Shown: positions 26,109 to 34,870 of the stretch, piece by piece
Layout: the number at the start of each line of letters is the position of its first letter
Numbering within the stretch: position 1 is the stretch's first letter
NCBI RefSeq assembly: GCF_030014955.1
Contig: NZ_JAGRPV010000001.1
Span: forward strand, 2,790,001-2,854,000
Source of the DNA: Cohnella hashimotonis
GTDB lineage: Bacteria; Bacillota; Bacilli; Paenibacillales; Paenibacillaceae
Reading direction: 5' to 3'
DNA length: 64,000 nucleotides
Program-made: the position numbers and the translations under genes
The notes under the pieces: model-generated
Seen by the model: the letters and a program-made list of their open reading frames with translations, nothing else
Databases searched by the model: none
What the model was told of the DNA's origin: nothing

Positions 26109-27078
26109 ACTGATCCGCAACGAAACGGTCAAAGTGTGGAAGAAAAAGCGGTTTGTCGTCATCGTTCTTATTTTGCTCGCGCTCGTACCGGTATTCGTGT
26201 ACGCGCAAATGAAAATCGCGCAGAGCGGCCAGGGCAAATATACGGACTGGCGGGCGGAGCTGCGTCAGCGCATCGCCGACAACAACAACGCGCTCACGAG
26301 CGACCGGATTCCCGAGGAATGGAAAAAGTGGCGGGTCGCGCTCGTGCAGCAGCTGCAATATTATCTCGACCGGGACGTTAATCCGAACACGCCGAACGCG
26401 GTGCGTTTCACCAACACGTTTTTGCAAAACGCCGTCGGCTTGTTTATCCCCCTCATGGTGCTGGCCATAGCATCGGATATCGTTTCCTCCGAACGCTCGG
26501 GCGGGACGATCAAGATGCTGTTGACCCGGCCCGTACGCCGGTGGCGCATTCTGGCGTCCAAGCTGGTCACGCTTACGATGTATGTCTCGCTGATTCTCGT
26601 GACGACGGCCGTCGTCAGCTATCTAGTGTCGGGTCTCGTCTTCGGTTACGGCGGCTGGCGCGAACCCGTGTTCGTCGGCTTCAGGTTGCAAGGCTCGAAC
26701 ATGGATACGACGGGCGTTCATGCGATAACGCAGGGGGCTTATATGCTCATGCAGCTCGGACTCGTATGGTTTTCCGCCATGACGGTGGCGGTGATCGCCT
26801 TCATGGTATCGGTGCTTGTCCGCAGCACGGCCGCGAGCCTCGTTACGATGATGGCCGCGGTCATCTCCGGCTCGATCCTCGCGAACATGGCCTCGTCATG
26901 GCACAGCGCCAAATATTTGTTTAACGTCAACCTCGACCTGTCCGTTTATTTGCAGGGCTCGCCGCCGCCGATCGAAGGCATGACGCTCGGATTCTCTCTT
27001 ATCGTGCTGGGCGTCTGGTCGCTGGCCGCGATCGCTGTATCGTTTGCCGTGTTCACGAAACAGGACATTTTGGCTTAA
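26092..27078 (+). CDS. ABC-2 type transporter permease
   Basis: A 328-residue membrane protein with about six helices. The first (residues 21-40, FVVIVLILLALVPVFVYAQ) is separated from the rest by a 70-residue polar extracytoplasmic loop. The conserved ABC-2 segment ASDIVSSERSGGTIKMLLTRP lies at about residues 125-146, before the main helix bundle. It overlaps the ATPase gene and ends the operon. Confidence 0.88.
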   Translation: MRRDLELIRNETVKVWKKKRFVVIVLILLALVPVFVYAQMKIAQSGQGKYTDWRAELRQRIADNNNALTSDRIPEEWKKWRVALVQQLQYYLDRDVNPNTPNAVRFTNTFLQNAVGLFIPLMVLAIASDIVSSERSGGTIKMLLTRPVRRWRILASKLVTLTMYVSLILVTTAVVSYLVSGLVFGYGGWREPVFVGFRLQGSNMDTTGVHAITQGAYMLMQLGLVWFSAMTVAVIAFMVSVLVRSTAASLVTMMAAVISGSILANMASSWHSAKYLFNVNLDLSVYLQGSPPPIEGMTLGFSLIVLGVWSLAAIAVSFAVFTKQDILA

Positions 27079-27131
27079 CGTATGGATGGAGATTCCATTT
27101 GTCAACGGCAATTGGAAGTTTTAAACGTGGG

Positions 27132-27160
27132 TTCGACACCGTTCTCGTCCATGCTATAAT
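27132..27160 (+). promoter_or_regulatory. promoter of the small coiled-coil gene
   Basis: TTCGAC (27132-27137), 17-nt spacer and a perfect TATAAT (27155-27160), 24 nt before the ATG. Confidence 0.65.
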
Positions 27161-27183
27161 TAAAACCAGGACGGTGAGACACG

Positions 27184-27516
27184 ATGAACGACGAGTTGTT
27201 AAGGCAGATTGCGGAGACGCTTGGAGACGTAGTGGGACGGTTGGATCGGATGGAAAGCAAACAGGACCATTTTGAGCAGAAAATGGACCGGTTCGAGCAA
27301 AAGATGGACCAGTTCGAGCAAAGGATGGACCGGTTCGACCTGCGATTGGCACGCGTAGAGCAGAAGGTTGACCGGATCGAGACCAAGCTTGACGCTACCT
27401 TCGAGCAAGTCGCAAAAAACACCGAGCACGCGGTTGCATTTAACGATCTTGCCTCCACGGTAGCGGATCATACGACCGATATTCGGCTGCTCAAAAAAAT
27501 CGTCGTTGCCAGCTAG
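27184..27516 (+). CDS. small coiled-coil protein of unknown function
   Basis: A 110-residue, highly charged protein without signal peptide or membrane segment. Residues about 20-72 are built from near-exact seven-residue units of the form FEQKMDR, FEQKMDQ, FEQRMDR, FDLRLAR, VEQKVDR. This predicts a continuous coiled coil with hydrophobic residues at a and d positions. The gene has its own promoter, a good Shine-Dalgarno (GACGGTGAG) and its own terminator, so it is expressed as a single unit. I do not recognise the family; a trimeric or tetrameric scaffold is a guess from the heptads. Confidence 0.75.
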   Translation: MNDELLRQIAETLGDVVGRLDRMESKQDHFEQKMDRFEQKMDQFEQRMDRFDLRLARVEQKVDRIETKLDATFEQVAKNTEHAVAFNDLASTVADHTTDIRLLKKIVVAS

Positions 27517-27553
27517 CGCGAGTCCGGTTACACTCTTAACGACAGAATACATG

Positions 27554-27587
27554 ACCGTTTCTGCATACGCAGGCGGTTATTTTTGTT
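27554..27587 (+). terminator. intrinsic terminator after the coiled-coil gene
   Basis: ACCGTTTCTGC / GCAGGCGGT stem with a bulge and a 4-nt loop, followed by TATTTTTGTTT. Confidence 0.7.
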
Positions 27588-27615
27588 TGCGGGGCATCAT
27601 TACTTTACGGACGCC

Positions 27616-27645
27616 TTGTGCATTTTCTGCCTTTTAGCTTAAAAT
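27616..27645 (+). promoter_or_regulatory. probable promoter of parEC
   Basis: TTGTGC (27616-27621), 18-nt spacer and TAAAAT (27640-27645), 52 nt before the GTG start. Confidence 0.55.
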
Positions 27646-27697
27646 GAACGGAAGGCGCGTCCTTGACGGACGCTAGAAGCAGCAAGGGGGATCATTC

Positions 27698-29671
27698 GTG
27701 ACCGAACAAACAGACCTGTATGCGGAGAGCGCGGCGCAGGCGGGTACGACATACGGAGCGGACGACATACAGGTGCTTGAAGGGCTGACCGCCGTCCGCA
27801 AGCGGCCCGGCATGTACATCGGCAGCACCACCTCTTCGGGCTTGCACCATCTCGTCTGGGAGATCGTGGACAACGCAGTCGACGAGCATCTGGCCAAGCA
27901 TTGCTCGCGGATCGACGTGACCATCCATGGCGACAACTCCGTCACCGTGCAGGACAACGGGCGCGGCATTCCGACCGGACTTCACAAGACCGGCGTGCCG
28001 ACGCCACAGGTCGTCTTTACGATTTTACATGCCGGCGGCAAGTTCGGCGGCGGCGGCTACAAGAAGTCGGGCGGCCTGCACGGCGTCGGCGCCTCCGTCA
28101 CGAACGCCTTGTCGCAGTGGCTCGAGGTCGAGATCTATCGCGAAGGCAAGACGCACCGTATGCGTTTCGAGACCTGGGTCGACAAAGACGGCAGGGAGCA
28201 TGTCGGCGAGCCAGTAACGGGTCTCGAGGTGCTAGGCAATACGAACAAGAACGGCACGAAGGTGACGTTTAAGCCGGATCCCAAGGTCTTTCACGGTAAT
28301 GTCTCGATCAATTACGATACGCTGTCCGAGCGCCTGCAGGAGATCGCGTTCCTGAATTCCGGCCTGAAGGTGACGGTCAAGGACCAGCGCTCCGGCAAGG
28401 AAGACGTATTCCACTACGAGGGCGGCGCCAAGCAGTTCGTCCAGTTTCTGAACGAGGAAAAGACGGTGCTGCACGATGTCGTCCACTTCACCGCGGAGCG
28501 CGACGATATCGAGGTCGAGGTGGCGCTGCAATACAACGACGGCTACACCGAGACGATCGCTTCGTTCGTCAACGCCATCCCGACGCGGGGCGGCGGCACG
28601 CATGAGACGGGCTTCAAGACGGCGTATACGCGCGTCATGAACGAATACGCCCGCAAGATCGGCCAGCTCAAGGAAAAGGAAAAGAATCTCGAGGGCAGCG
28701 ATCTGCGCGAAGGCATGATGGCCGTCATCAACATCAAGATGTCGGACGTCGAATTCGTCGGACAGACCAAGGACCAGCTCGGCAGCGCCTCGGCGCGCAG
28801 CGCGGTCGACGCCGTCGTGGCGGAGAAGATGGCCGTGTTCCTCGAGGAGAATCCGCAGGTCGGCCAGCAGCTCGTCCGCAAGTCGGTGCAGGCTTCCAAG
28901 GCTCGCGAAGCGGCCCGGAAGGCGCGCGAGGAGATTCGCAGCGGCAAGAAGCGGAGCGAGAGCGCCAGTCTCGGAGGCAAGCTGTCGCCGGCGCAGTCCA
29001 AGGACTACACGCGCAATGAGCTGTTTATCGTCGAGGGCGACTCCGCCGGCGGCTCGGCCAAGCAGGGACGGGATTCCAAGTACCAGGCGATCCTGCCGCT
29101 CAAGGGCAAGCCGATGAACCCGGAGAAGGCCAAGCTGATCGACATCCTGAAGAACGAGGAATACAAGGCGATCATTGCGGCGACTGGCGCCGGCGTCGGC
29201 CCCGAATTCGACGTCGAGGAATGCAACTATTCCAAGATCATCATCATGACCGACGCCGATACGGACGGCGCGCACATTCAAGTGCTGCTCCTGACGTTTT
29301 TCTACCGGTACATGAAGCCGCTGATCGACGCCGGCAAGGTATTCATCGCCCAGCCGCCGCTCTACAAGCTCACGCGCAAATCCGGCAAGCTTGAGACCGT
29401 GCGTTATGCCTGGACCGACGAACAGCTGCAGAACTATCTCAAGGAAATCGGCAAAGGCGCCGAACTGCAGCGGTATAAGGGACTCGGAGAGATGAACCCC
29501 GAGCAGCTGTGGGAGACGACGATGAATCCCGAATCGCGCACGCTGCTGCAGGTACAGATCGAGGACGCCGCGAAGGCGGAACGCCGCGTGTCAACGCTGA
29601 TGGGCGACAAGGTCGATCCGCGCAAGCGCTGGATCATCGACAACGTCGACTTCACGGAATACGAGGAATAA
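27698..29671 (+). CDS. parE: DNA topoisomerase IV subunit B
   Basis: A 657-residue type IIA topoisomerase ATPase subunit. The GHKL ATPase has [11 protein letters not shown] and [11 protein letters not shown]. The transducer domain follows. The TOPRIM domain shows [14 protein letters not shown] near residue 446 and the magnesium motif TDADTDG near 517. Length and the KLSPAQSK segment before TOPRIM match ParE of Bacillus (about 655) better than GyrB. The downstream gene is a clear ParC and no dnaA/recF neighbourhood is present. The GTG start lies 7 nt after AAGGGGG. It is 16 nt before parC. Confidence 0.93.
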   Translation: MTEQTDLYAESAAQAGTTYGADDIQVLEGLTAVRKRPGMYIGSTTSSGLHHLVWEIVDNAVDEHLAKHCSRIDVTIHGDNSVTVQDNGRGIPTGLHKTGVPTPQVVFTILHAGGKFGGGGYKKSGGLHGVGASVTNALSQWLEVEIYREGKTHRMRFETWVDKDGREHVGEPVTGLEVLGNTNKNGTKVTFKPDPKVFHGNVSINYDTLSERLQEIAFLNSGLKVTVKDQRSGKEDVFHYEGGAKQFVQFLNEEKTVLHDVVHFTAERDDIEVEVALQYNDGYTETIASFVNAIPTRGGGTHETGFKTAYTRVMNEYARKIGQLKEKEKNLEGSDLREGMMAVINIKMSDVEFVGQTKDQLGSASARSAVDAVVAEKMAVFLEENPQVGQQLVRKSVQASKAREAARKAREEIRSGKKRSESASLGGKLSPAQSKDYTRNELFIVEGDSAGGSAKQGRDSKYQAILPLKGKPMNPEKAKLIDILKNEEYKAIIAATGAGVGPEFDVEECNYSKIIIMTDADTDGAHIQVLLLTFFYRYMKPLIDAGKVFIAQPPLYKLTRKSGKLETVRYAWTDEQLQNYLKEIGKGAELQRYKGLGEMNPEQLWETTMNPESRTLLQVQIEDAAKAERRVSTLMGDKVDPRKRWIIDNVDFTEYEE

Positions 29672-29687
29672 GAACGGAGAGACTTTT

Positions 29688-32165
29688 ATGAGCTTGCTCG
29701 AGAACTTCTTGCCGGCGTTTCTGGAGGAGGTCGTTGGCGACCGCTTCGGACGCTATTCCAAATATATTATTCAGGACCGGGCGATTCCCGACGTCCGCGA
29801 CGGCCTGAAGCCGGTCCAGCGCCGAATATTGTACGCCATGTTCGATTCCGGCAACACGCCTGACAAACCGTACCGCAAATCGGCGAAAACGGTCGGCGAC
29901 GTCATGGGCAACTATCATCCGCACGGCGACTCGTCGATTTACGACGGCATGGTGCGCATGGCGCAGCCGTGGAAGATGGGGCATACGCTCGTCGACGGTC
30001 ACGGCAACTGGGGATCCATGGACGACGATCCGCCGGCGGCCATGCGATATACCGAAGCGCGTCTGTCGGCGATCGCAATGGAGCTGCTCCGGGACATCGA
30101 CAAGCGCACAGTCCTGTTCAAGGACAACTTCGACAACACGACCAAGGAACCGGTCGTGCTGCCGGCGCGCTATCCGAACCTGCTCGTCAACGGCGTCAGC
30201 GGCATCTCCTCCGGCTTCGCCACCGAGATTCCGCCGCACAACCTGCGCGAGGTCATCGACGCTTGTACGGCACTTATCGACAATCCCGACATGACGGTGG
30301 CCGATCTGATGAAAATCATGCGCGGACCGGACTTCCCGACCGGGGGCCGGATCATGGGCGAGGACGGCATCCGCGAAGCGTACGAGACCGGCAAAGGTCG
30401 CATTTACGTACGGTCCAAGACGGCGATCGAGGATATGCGCGGCGGCAAGCAGCAGATCGTCGTGACCGAGATTCCTTACCAGGTCGTCAAGTCCAAGCTC
30501 GTCAACAGCATCGATCAGCTTCGGCTCGAAAAGAAGGTCGAAGGCATCGCCGAGGTTCGCGACGAGAGCGGACGAGCCGGCATGCGCATCGTGATCGAAC
30601 TGAAGAAGGACGCGGACGCCGAGGGCATTCTCGCCTATTTGCTCAAAAAAACCGACCTGCAGGTCGCCTACAATTTCAACATGGTCGCCATCGTCAACAA
30701 GGCGCCGCGCCAGCTCGGCGTCAAGGCGATGCTGGACGCTTATGTCGCGCACCAGCGCGAGGTCGTCACGCACCGGACGCAGTACGATCTCGAAAAGGCG
30801 GAAGACCGCGCCCACGTGCTCGAAGGACTCGTCAAGGCATTGAACCTGCTCGACGCCGTCATCGAGACGATCAAGGCATCCAAAAACCGCCAGGACGCGC
30901 AAAACAATCTGGTCGCGAAATTCGAGTTTTCCGAACGTCAGGCCGATGCGATTTTGACGCTGCAATTATACCGGCTGACGAATCTGGAGATCAACTCGCT
31001 CCAGAAGGAACACGCCGAAACGATGAAAAAAATCAATCAGCTGCGCGGCATTTTGAACAATCCAAAGAAGCTGATGGGCGTCATCAAGGACGAGCTCGGC
31101 GAGATTCGCGGCAAGTTCGGCATCGATCGGCGTTCCGTCATTCAGGGCGAGGTCGAAGAGCTCAAGGTCAATCTCGAAGTGACCGTGCCTGCCGAGGAAG
31201 TGCTGGTAACTTTGTCGCGCCACGGCTATGTGAAGCGCACGAGCATGCTGTCGTTTACGCGATCCGGCGGCGATCTTGGCAGCACCGGACTTCGGGAGGG
31301 CGACCAGCTGCGCTGGAGCCTGCAGCTCAATACGCTGGATTCGCTGCTGCTGTTCACGCAGAAGGGGATGTACTACCAGTTGCCCGTGCATCAGATCTCC
31401 GAGTTCAAGTGGAAGGAAAATGGGACGGCGATCGTCAACCTGATCGGCCTGCCTAAGGAAGACCGGATTATGGCCGTCATTCCTGTCAAGGCCGGCGAAT
31501 GGAAGGCGCTGGCCGAACAGGGCGAGCAAGGGCCGGCGCTCGTATTCGTGACCAAGCGCGGCCAGGTCAAGCGTACATTGATGGCCGAATATGCGACCAA
31601 CCGGAGCGCGGCGATCGCGGCCGTGAAGGTCGCGGACGGAGACGAGGTCCGCTCGGCTTTCCGCAGCGATACGCCGCAGGAGATCTTGCTTGTTACGGAG
31701 CAAGGGCTCAGCATTCGTATCCAGGAATCCGACGTGAGCCTGCAGGGCCGCGTAGCGGGCGGGGTTCGGGGCATCCAGCTGCGCGAGGGCGACGCCGTCA
31801 CCGACGGCCTGCACGTATCGGGCGACGAAGGCGAGATTCTCGTCATTTCCGACTACGGCTACGCCAAGCGCTCGCTGCTCCTCGACTATCCGCCGCAAGG
31901 CCGCGGCGGCAAGGGGATCCAGACGTTCGAGATCAAAGAAGGCAAGCGCGTACGTCCGAACGGCACCCGACTCGTCGCCGCGTATTACGTCAAGGACGAT
32001 GTCGGTATCGTGACAGTGACGGCCGGCGGCGCATACGGCGAGTTCCGGTCCGACAGCACGCCGCTCGAGGACCGCAGAGGCACCGGCCGAACGATAGGCG
32101 CGATCGAGCGGACCGATCCGCTGTCCGAGACGTTCCTCAAGCCGCTGCCGCCGCAGACGCATTGA
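29688..32165 (+). CDS. parC: DNA topoisomerase IV subunit A
   Basis: An 825-residue breakage-reunion subunit. The winged-helix region [20 protein letters not shown] includes the positions where quinolone resistance changes arise. The catalytic tyrosine is Tyr121 in [10 protein letters not shown]. The N-terminus ([20 protein letters not shown]) is typical of Gram-positive ParC. The C-terminal beta-pinwheel from about residue 500 decatenates. A GyrA-box-like QGRGGKG occurs at 737-743, one residue off the gyrase consensus, although pairing and the remaining sequence favour ParC. It starts after GAACGGAGAG. Confidence 0.93.
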   Translation: MSLLENFLPAFLEEVVGDRFGRYSKYIIQDRAIPDVRDGLKPVQRRILYAMFDSGNTPDKPYRKSAKTVGDVMGNYHPHGDSSIYDGMVRMAQPWKMGHTLVDGHGNWGSMDDDPPAAMRYTEARLSAIAMELLRDIDKRTVLFKDNFDNTTKEPVVLPARYPNLLVNGVSGISSGFATEIPPHNLREVIDACTALIDNPDMTVADLMKIMRGPDFPTGGRIMGEDGIREAYETGKGRIYVRSKTAIEDMRGGKQQIVVTEIPYQVVKSKLVNSIDQLRLEKKVEGIAEVRDESGRAGMRIVIELKKDADAEGILAYLLKKTDLQVAYNFNMVAIVNKAPRQLGVKAMLDAYVAHQREVVTHRTQYDLEKAEDRAHVLEGLVKALNLLDAVIETIKASKNRQDAQNNLVAKFEFSERQADAILTLQLYRLTNLEINSLQKEHAETMKKINQLRGILNNPKKLMGVIKDELGEIRGKFGIDRRSVIQGEVEELKVNLEVTVPAEEVLVTLSRHGYVKRTSMLSFTRSGGDLGSTGLREGDQLRWSLQLNTLDSLLLFTQKGMYYQLPVHQISEFKWKENGTAIVNLIGLPKEDRIMAVIPVKAGEWKALAEQGEQGPALVFVTKRGQVKRTLMAEYATNRSAAIAAVKVADGDEVRSAFRSDTPQEILLVTEQGLSIRIQESDVSLQGRVAGGVRGIQLREGDAVTDGLHVSGDEGEILVISDYGYAKRSLLLDYPPQGRGGKGIQTFEIKEGKRVRPNGTRLVAAYYVKDDVGIVTVTAGGAYGEFRSDSTPLEDRRGTGRTIGAIERTDPLSETFLKPLPPQTH

Positions 32166-32193
32166 TCTGATGGCCGGCAGATAGCCGCATGGT

Positions 32194-32266
32194 GAGGCGA
32201 GATAGCCGGAAAAACCGTGTAACCGTGGCAGAAAGCAGCTGCGAGAGGCGAGATAGCCGGAAAAAC
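32194..32266. repeat. two direct copies of a 22-mer intergenic repeat
   Basis: A 22-nt sequence beginning GAGGCGAGATAGCCGG and ending AAAAAC occurs identically at 32194-32215 and 32245-32266, period 51 nt. A third partial copy (CCGGCAGATAGCCG) lies at about 32174-32187. It lies just after parC and may belong to a dispersed repeat family. Confidence 0.65.
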
Positions 32267-32275
32267 ACAGTAGAA

Positions 32276-32306
32276 ACAGCCCCGGCCGCATCGCGACCGG
32301 GGCTGT
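32276..32306. terminator. bidirectional terminator between parC and a small minus-strand gene
   Basis: Perfect 10-bp stem ACAGCCCCGG / CCGGGGCTGT with an 11-nt loop. On the minus strand it is followed by TTTCTACTGT; on the plus strand the T tract is poor. Confidence 0.65.
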
Positions 32307-32321
32307 ATCCGTCCGCATGCC

Positions 32322-32498
32322 TCAATCGTACGGACCGTCCTGCGGATCGTAACGGTCGATCCACTTCAGCATCATTTCCAACACGACCCACAGAGGGACC
32401 GGCTCCGTCAGCCGGCTCAGCCACCCCGGATCATCTATAATACCGGCTTCGCGCGCCATGATGCCGATCATCCTTATGCGTTCGTCCTCTACAGCCAT
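32322..32498 (-). CDS. small conserved-looking protein, 58 residues
   Basis: A short gene reading MAVEDERIRMIGIMAREAGI and continuing through a Trp-rich amphipathic middle (PGWLSRL, PLWVVLEMMLKWIDRYD) to a stop at 32322. The evidence for coding is a strong AGGAGAG Shine-Dalgarno 6 nt before the ATG, a perfect terminator hairpin 15 nt after the stop, and a position filling an otherwise unexplained gap. TATAAT (about 32546-32551) lies upstream. No signal or membrane segment is seen. I do not recognise the family; many Paenibacillaceae carry small uncharacterised cytosolic proteins of this kind. Confidence 0.72.
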   Translation of the reverse strand: MAVEDERIRMIGIMAREAGIIDDPGWLSRLTEPVPLWVVLEMMLKWIDRYDPQDGPYD

Positions 32499-32710
32499 GA
32501 AGACCTCTCCTTCTTTTCAACCGCACGCATGGCGGCCGCTACCGCCAGCTGTCAGCATTATATGTCATAGGCTGTCGTCCCGTACCACACCTTGCGGATT
32601 TATGACGTAAATCATTAATGCGCTTAATCTATCTTTCGACATCGGGTTTGAATATAATTAAAGAAGTAGAGCGTATCGGCTTCATTCCGAAGAGGAGAGG
32701 TGATCCAGAG

Positions 32711-33178
32711 GTGGAACCGGCTGCAGAGTTCGTGAAGAGCTGGATGAAGCTTTCGAAGGATTGGCAATCGCAGATGGAAGCGGAAATGTCCCCGCAGTTG
32801 ACCGGAGGGCAGCTTCAAGTGTTGGAGCTGCTGCAGGCGAATGAGCCGATGAAGCCCTCCGAGCTGCTGCCGCATCTGGAGACGACGCCGGCGGCGGTCA
32901 CGACGCTGCTCGACCGCATGGAGCGCAACGGCCTCGTCAAGCGTACGCGCGACGAGAACGATCGCCGCATCGTGTGGATCAGCACGACCGACTTCGGCCA
33001 TACCGAGCGCGAACGCGGGCTGCGCATCCGCAGCGATATCGTGAACCGCTCGCTCGACCGTCTGTCCGCCCATAACCGCCAGCTGCTCGTGTATCTGATC
33101 GGCAAGGTGTCGGGCACGAGAGACAAGAAGCTCGCCGCATCCGGCGAAGCGGCACCCGCCATTCAGGCGACGTCCTGA
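32711..33178 (+). CDS. MarR-family transcriptional regulator
   Basis: A 155-residue winged-helix repressor. The DNA-binding part runs from about residue 27 (LTGGQLQVLELLQ) through the recognition helix TTPAAVTTLLDRMERNGL to the wing TRDENDRRIVWIS at about 85. The terminal helices for dimerisation are present. The reading frame opens at 32618, but the GTG at 32711 follows GAGGAGAGGTGAT and gives the usual MarR length. Its target is not obvious, as the next gene has its own upstream region and a terminator intervenes. Confidence 0.83.
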   Translation: MEPAAEFVKSWMKLSKDWQSQMEAEMSPQLTGGQLQVLELLQANEPMKPSELLPHLETTPAAVTTLLDRMERNGLVKRTRDENDRRIVWISTTDFGHTERERGLRIRSDIVNRSLDRLSAHNRQLLVYLIGKVSGTRDKKLAASGEAAPAIQATS

Positions 33179-33230
33179 AGGCAAAGAAGTCCGGGCTTCA
33201 TGGATCCAACCGAGAATGCTGCAACCTCCA

Positions 33231-33256
33231 AGCCGAGCAATCGGCTATTTTTTTTG
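33231..33256 (+). terminator. intrinsic terminator after the MarR gene
   Basis: AGCCGA / TCGGCT stem with GCAA loop and a T8 tract. The 155 nt between it and the next gene are AT-rich, with no firm promoter call. Confidence 0.75.
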
Positions 33257-33414
33257 CGCAGCGTTCTTATGATCTGCTAGACTTGAACGAACGTGCCCTG
33301 ATTATTTTTCCAATTAAAAGGGTAATAGAAGTAGTTAAAGCGTGAGTCAGCCATGTTTTGCATATAGCATAATAGTGAAAAGAACGGCCATCAATCCGAA
33401 TTGCGAGGTCAACC

Positions 33415-34857
33415 ATGCCCACGATCACGGAAGCTTACGTCGACAGCTTGGCGCCGAACGCCGGCGCAATTAAAAACGGCCGGGACCTGGTCAAGAAAAA
33501 CAGCTTTCCGGTCCTGAACGAAAGTCCGGACGGTACCTTGCTCTTTGGAGAATGCAAGGGCAGCGGCAAGGAACCGTACAGATGCTCCGTCGACTTCGCC
33601 AACGAGGCGAATCCGGTTTTTAGGTGCTCGTGTCCGAGCCGGCAATTCCCGTGCAAGCATGCGCTCGGATTGCTCTATGCGCGCGCGATGGGCAACCCCT
33701 TTACGCAAGCGGAAGTTCCGCAAGACATTGCCGATAAGCGAGACAAGGCCGAGAAGCGCGAGGAAAAGAAGAAAGATGCGGCGGAATCCGTCGGGAACGC
33801 GCCGGCGGCAAAACGAAAAGTTAACAAAAACGCGCTCGTTAAAAAGTTCGCCAGTCAGCTCGAGGGTCTTCGTTTGCTGGAAAAGCTCGTCCTGCAGCTC
33901 GTCCAATCGGGACTGGGAAGCGTAGACAAAAAAACGGTCCAGATGATCGAAGATCAGGCCAAGCAGCTCGGCAACCATTACATTCCCGGCGTGCAAGCCA
34001 AGCTCAGGGAGCTCGTACATACGATGCAGACGGAAGGAGACCGCGAATCCATTCATTCGCAAGCGATGGAGCAGCTGCTTTATCTACATTCGCTGGCGAA
34101 AAAGGGCGTCTCCTATTTGGAAAAAAGAATGGACGATCCGGAGCTTCCCATGGAGACCGATTCGTCCCTGGAGGAACAGCTCGGCCATGCCTGGCAGCTT
34201 GCGGAGCTCCGCGAATACGGCCGCGTGCAGCCTGATGCAGAGCTGCTTCAGCTCTCGTTTTTGTCGTACGCGGATGCGGCGCGAGGCGAGTTCGTTGACG
34301 CGGGCTGGTGGGCCGACCTTGGCGACGGCACGATTCGCAGTACCCGCCATTTGCGTCCGTTTCGGGCAGCTCGGGCACTCAAGGAAGAGGATACCGTACG
34401 TGCGGTCATTCGGACGGAGGAGCTGTTCGTCTATCCGGGCGAGTTCAACGCCAGAGTACGCTGGGAGGCGGCGACGCAGCGGGATGCGGCCTTAGACGAC
34501 CTTGCCAAAGTCAAAAAGGCGGCGGCCTCGTCGTATGCGGACGTCGTCAAGCAGGTCAAGAACATTATCAAAAATCCGCTGGCCGATAAAACGCCCGCCA
34601 TGCTGGTCGCATACCGTTCCATCGACAAAACGGCGGACGGTCTCTGTCTGCGGGATGCGCAAGGAAAGCTGCTGCCCGTCTCGGATTTGACTTCAAACGG
34701 GAGAGCGACCTCTTCCTTGATCGCCTTGCTCGATGAAAAGGATCTGAAGGACCAGGCTGCGCTGGTCATGTTCAGCCATCGACTGGACGACAACCGACTG
34801 AGCGTGCAGCTGATGAGCATCGTCACGGACAGCCGAATCATTCGGCTGCTCTACTAG
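33415..34857 (+). CDS. SWIM zinc-finger protein (first gene of the MoxR/VWA cluster)
   Basis: A 480-residue cytosolic protein. The SWIM motif C-x-C-x6-C-x-H is formed by Cys71, Cys73, Cys80 and His82 (CSCPSRQFPCKH). SWIM fingers bind DNA or protein. A Lys/Glu/Ala-rich charged linker follows (about 105-135), then a helical region and a C-terminal domain without recognised signature. It is the first of five tightly packed co-directional genes; a Shine-Dalgarno GAGGT precedes the ATG. In other bacteria I recall similar SWIM proteins leading MoxR-DUF5682-VWA clusters; that is memory, not a search. Confidence 0.8.
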   Translation: MPTITEAYVDSLAPNAGAIKNGRDLVKKNSFPVLNESPDGTLLFGECKGSGKEPYRCSVDFANEANPVFRCSCPSRQFPCKHALGLLYARAMGNPFTQAEVPQDIADKRDKAEKREEKKKDAAESVGNAPAAKRKVNKNALVKKFASQLEGLRLLEKLVLQLVQSGLGSVDKKTVQMIEDQAKQLGNHYIPGVQAKLRELVHTMQTEGDRESIHSQAMEQLLYLHSLAKKGVSYLEKRMDDPELPMETDSSLEEQLGHAWQLAELREYGRVQPDAELLQLSFLSYADAARGEFVDAGWWADLGDGTIRSTRHLRPFRAARALKEEDTVRAVIRTEELFVYPGEFNARVRWEAATQRDAALDDLAKVKKAAASSYADVVKQVKNIIKNPLADKTPAMLVAYRSIDKTADGLCLRDAQGKLLPVSDLTSNGRATSSLIALLDEKDLKDQAALVMFSHRLDDNRLSVQLMSIVTDSRIIRLLY

Positions 34858-34870
34858 AGGAGAATCTATT

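Noticed and set aside
27698..32165. gyrB-gyrA instead of parE-parC
   Set aside because: Lengths, N-terminal sequences and gene context fit topoisomerase IV; no dnaA, dnaN or recF nearby, although a GyrA-box-like motif was noted.
32189..32440. Plus-strand 83-codon frame after parC
   Set aside because: It runs through the duplicated 22-mers and the terminator, and a better supported gene lies on the minus strand.
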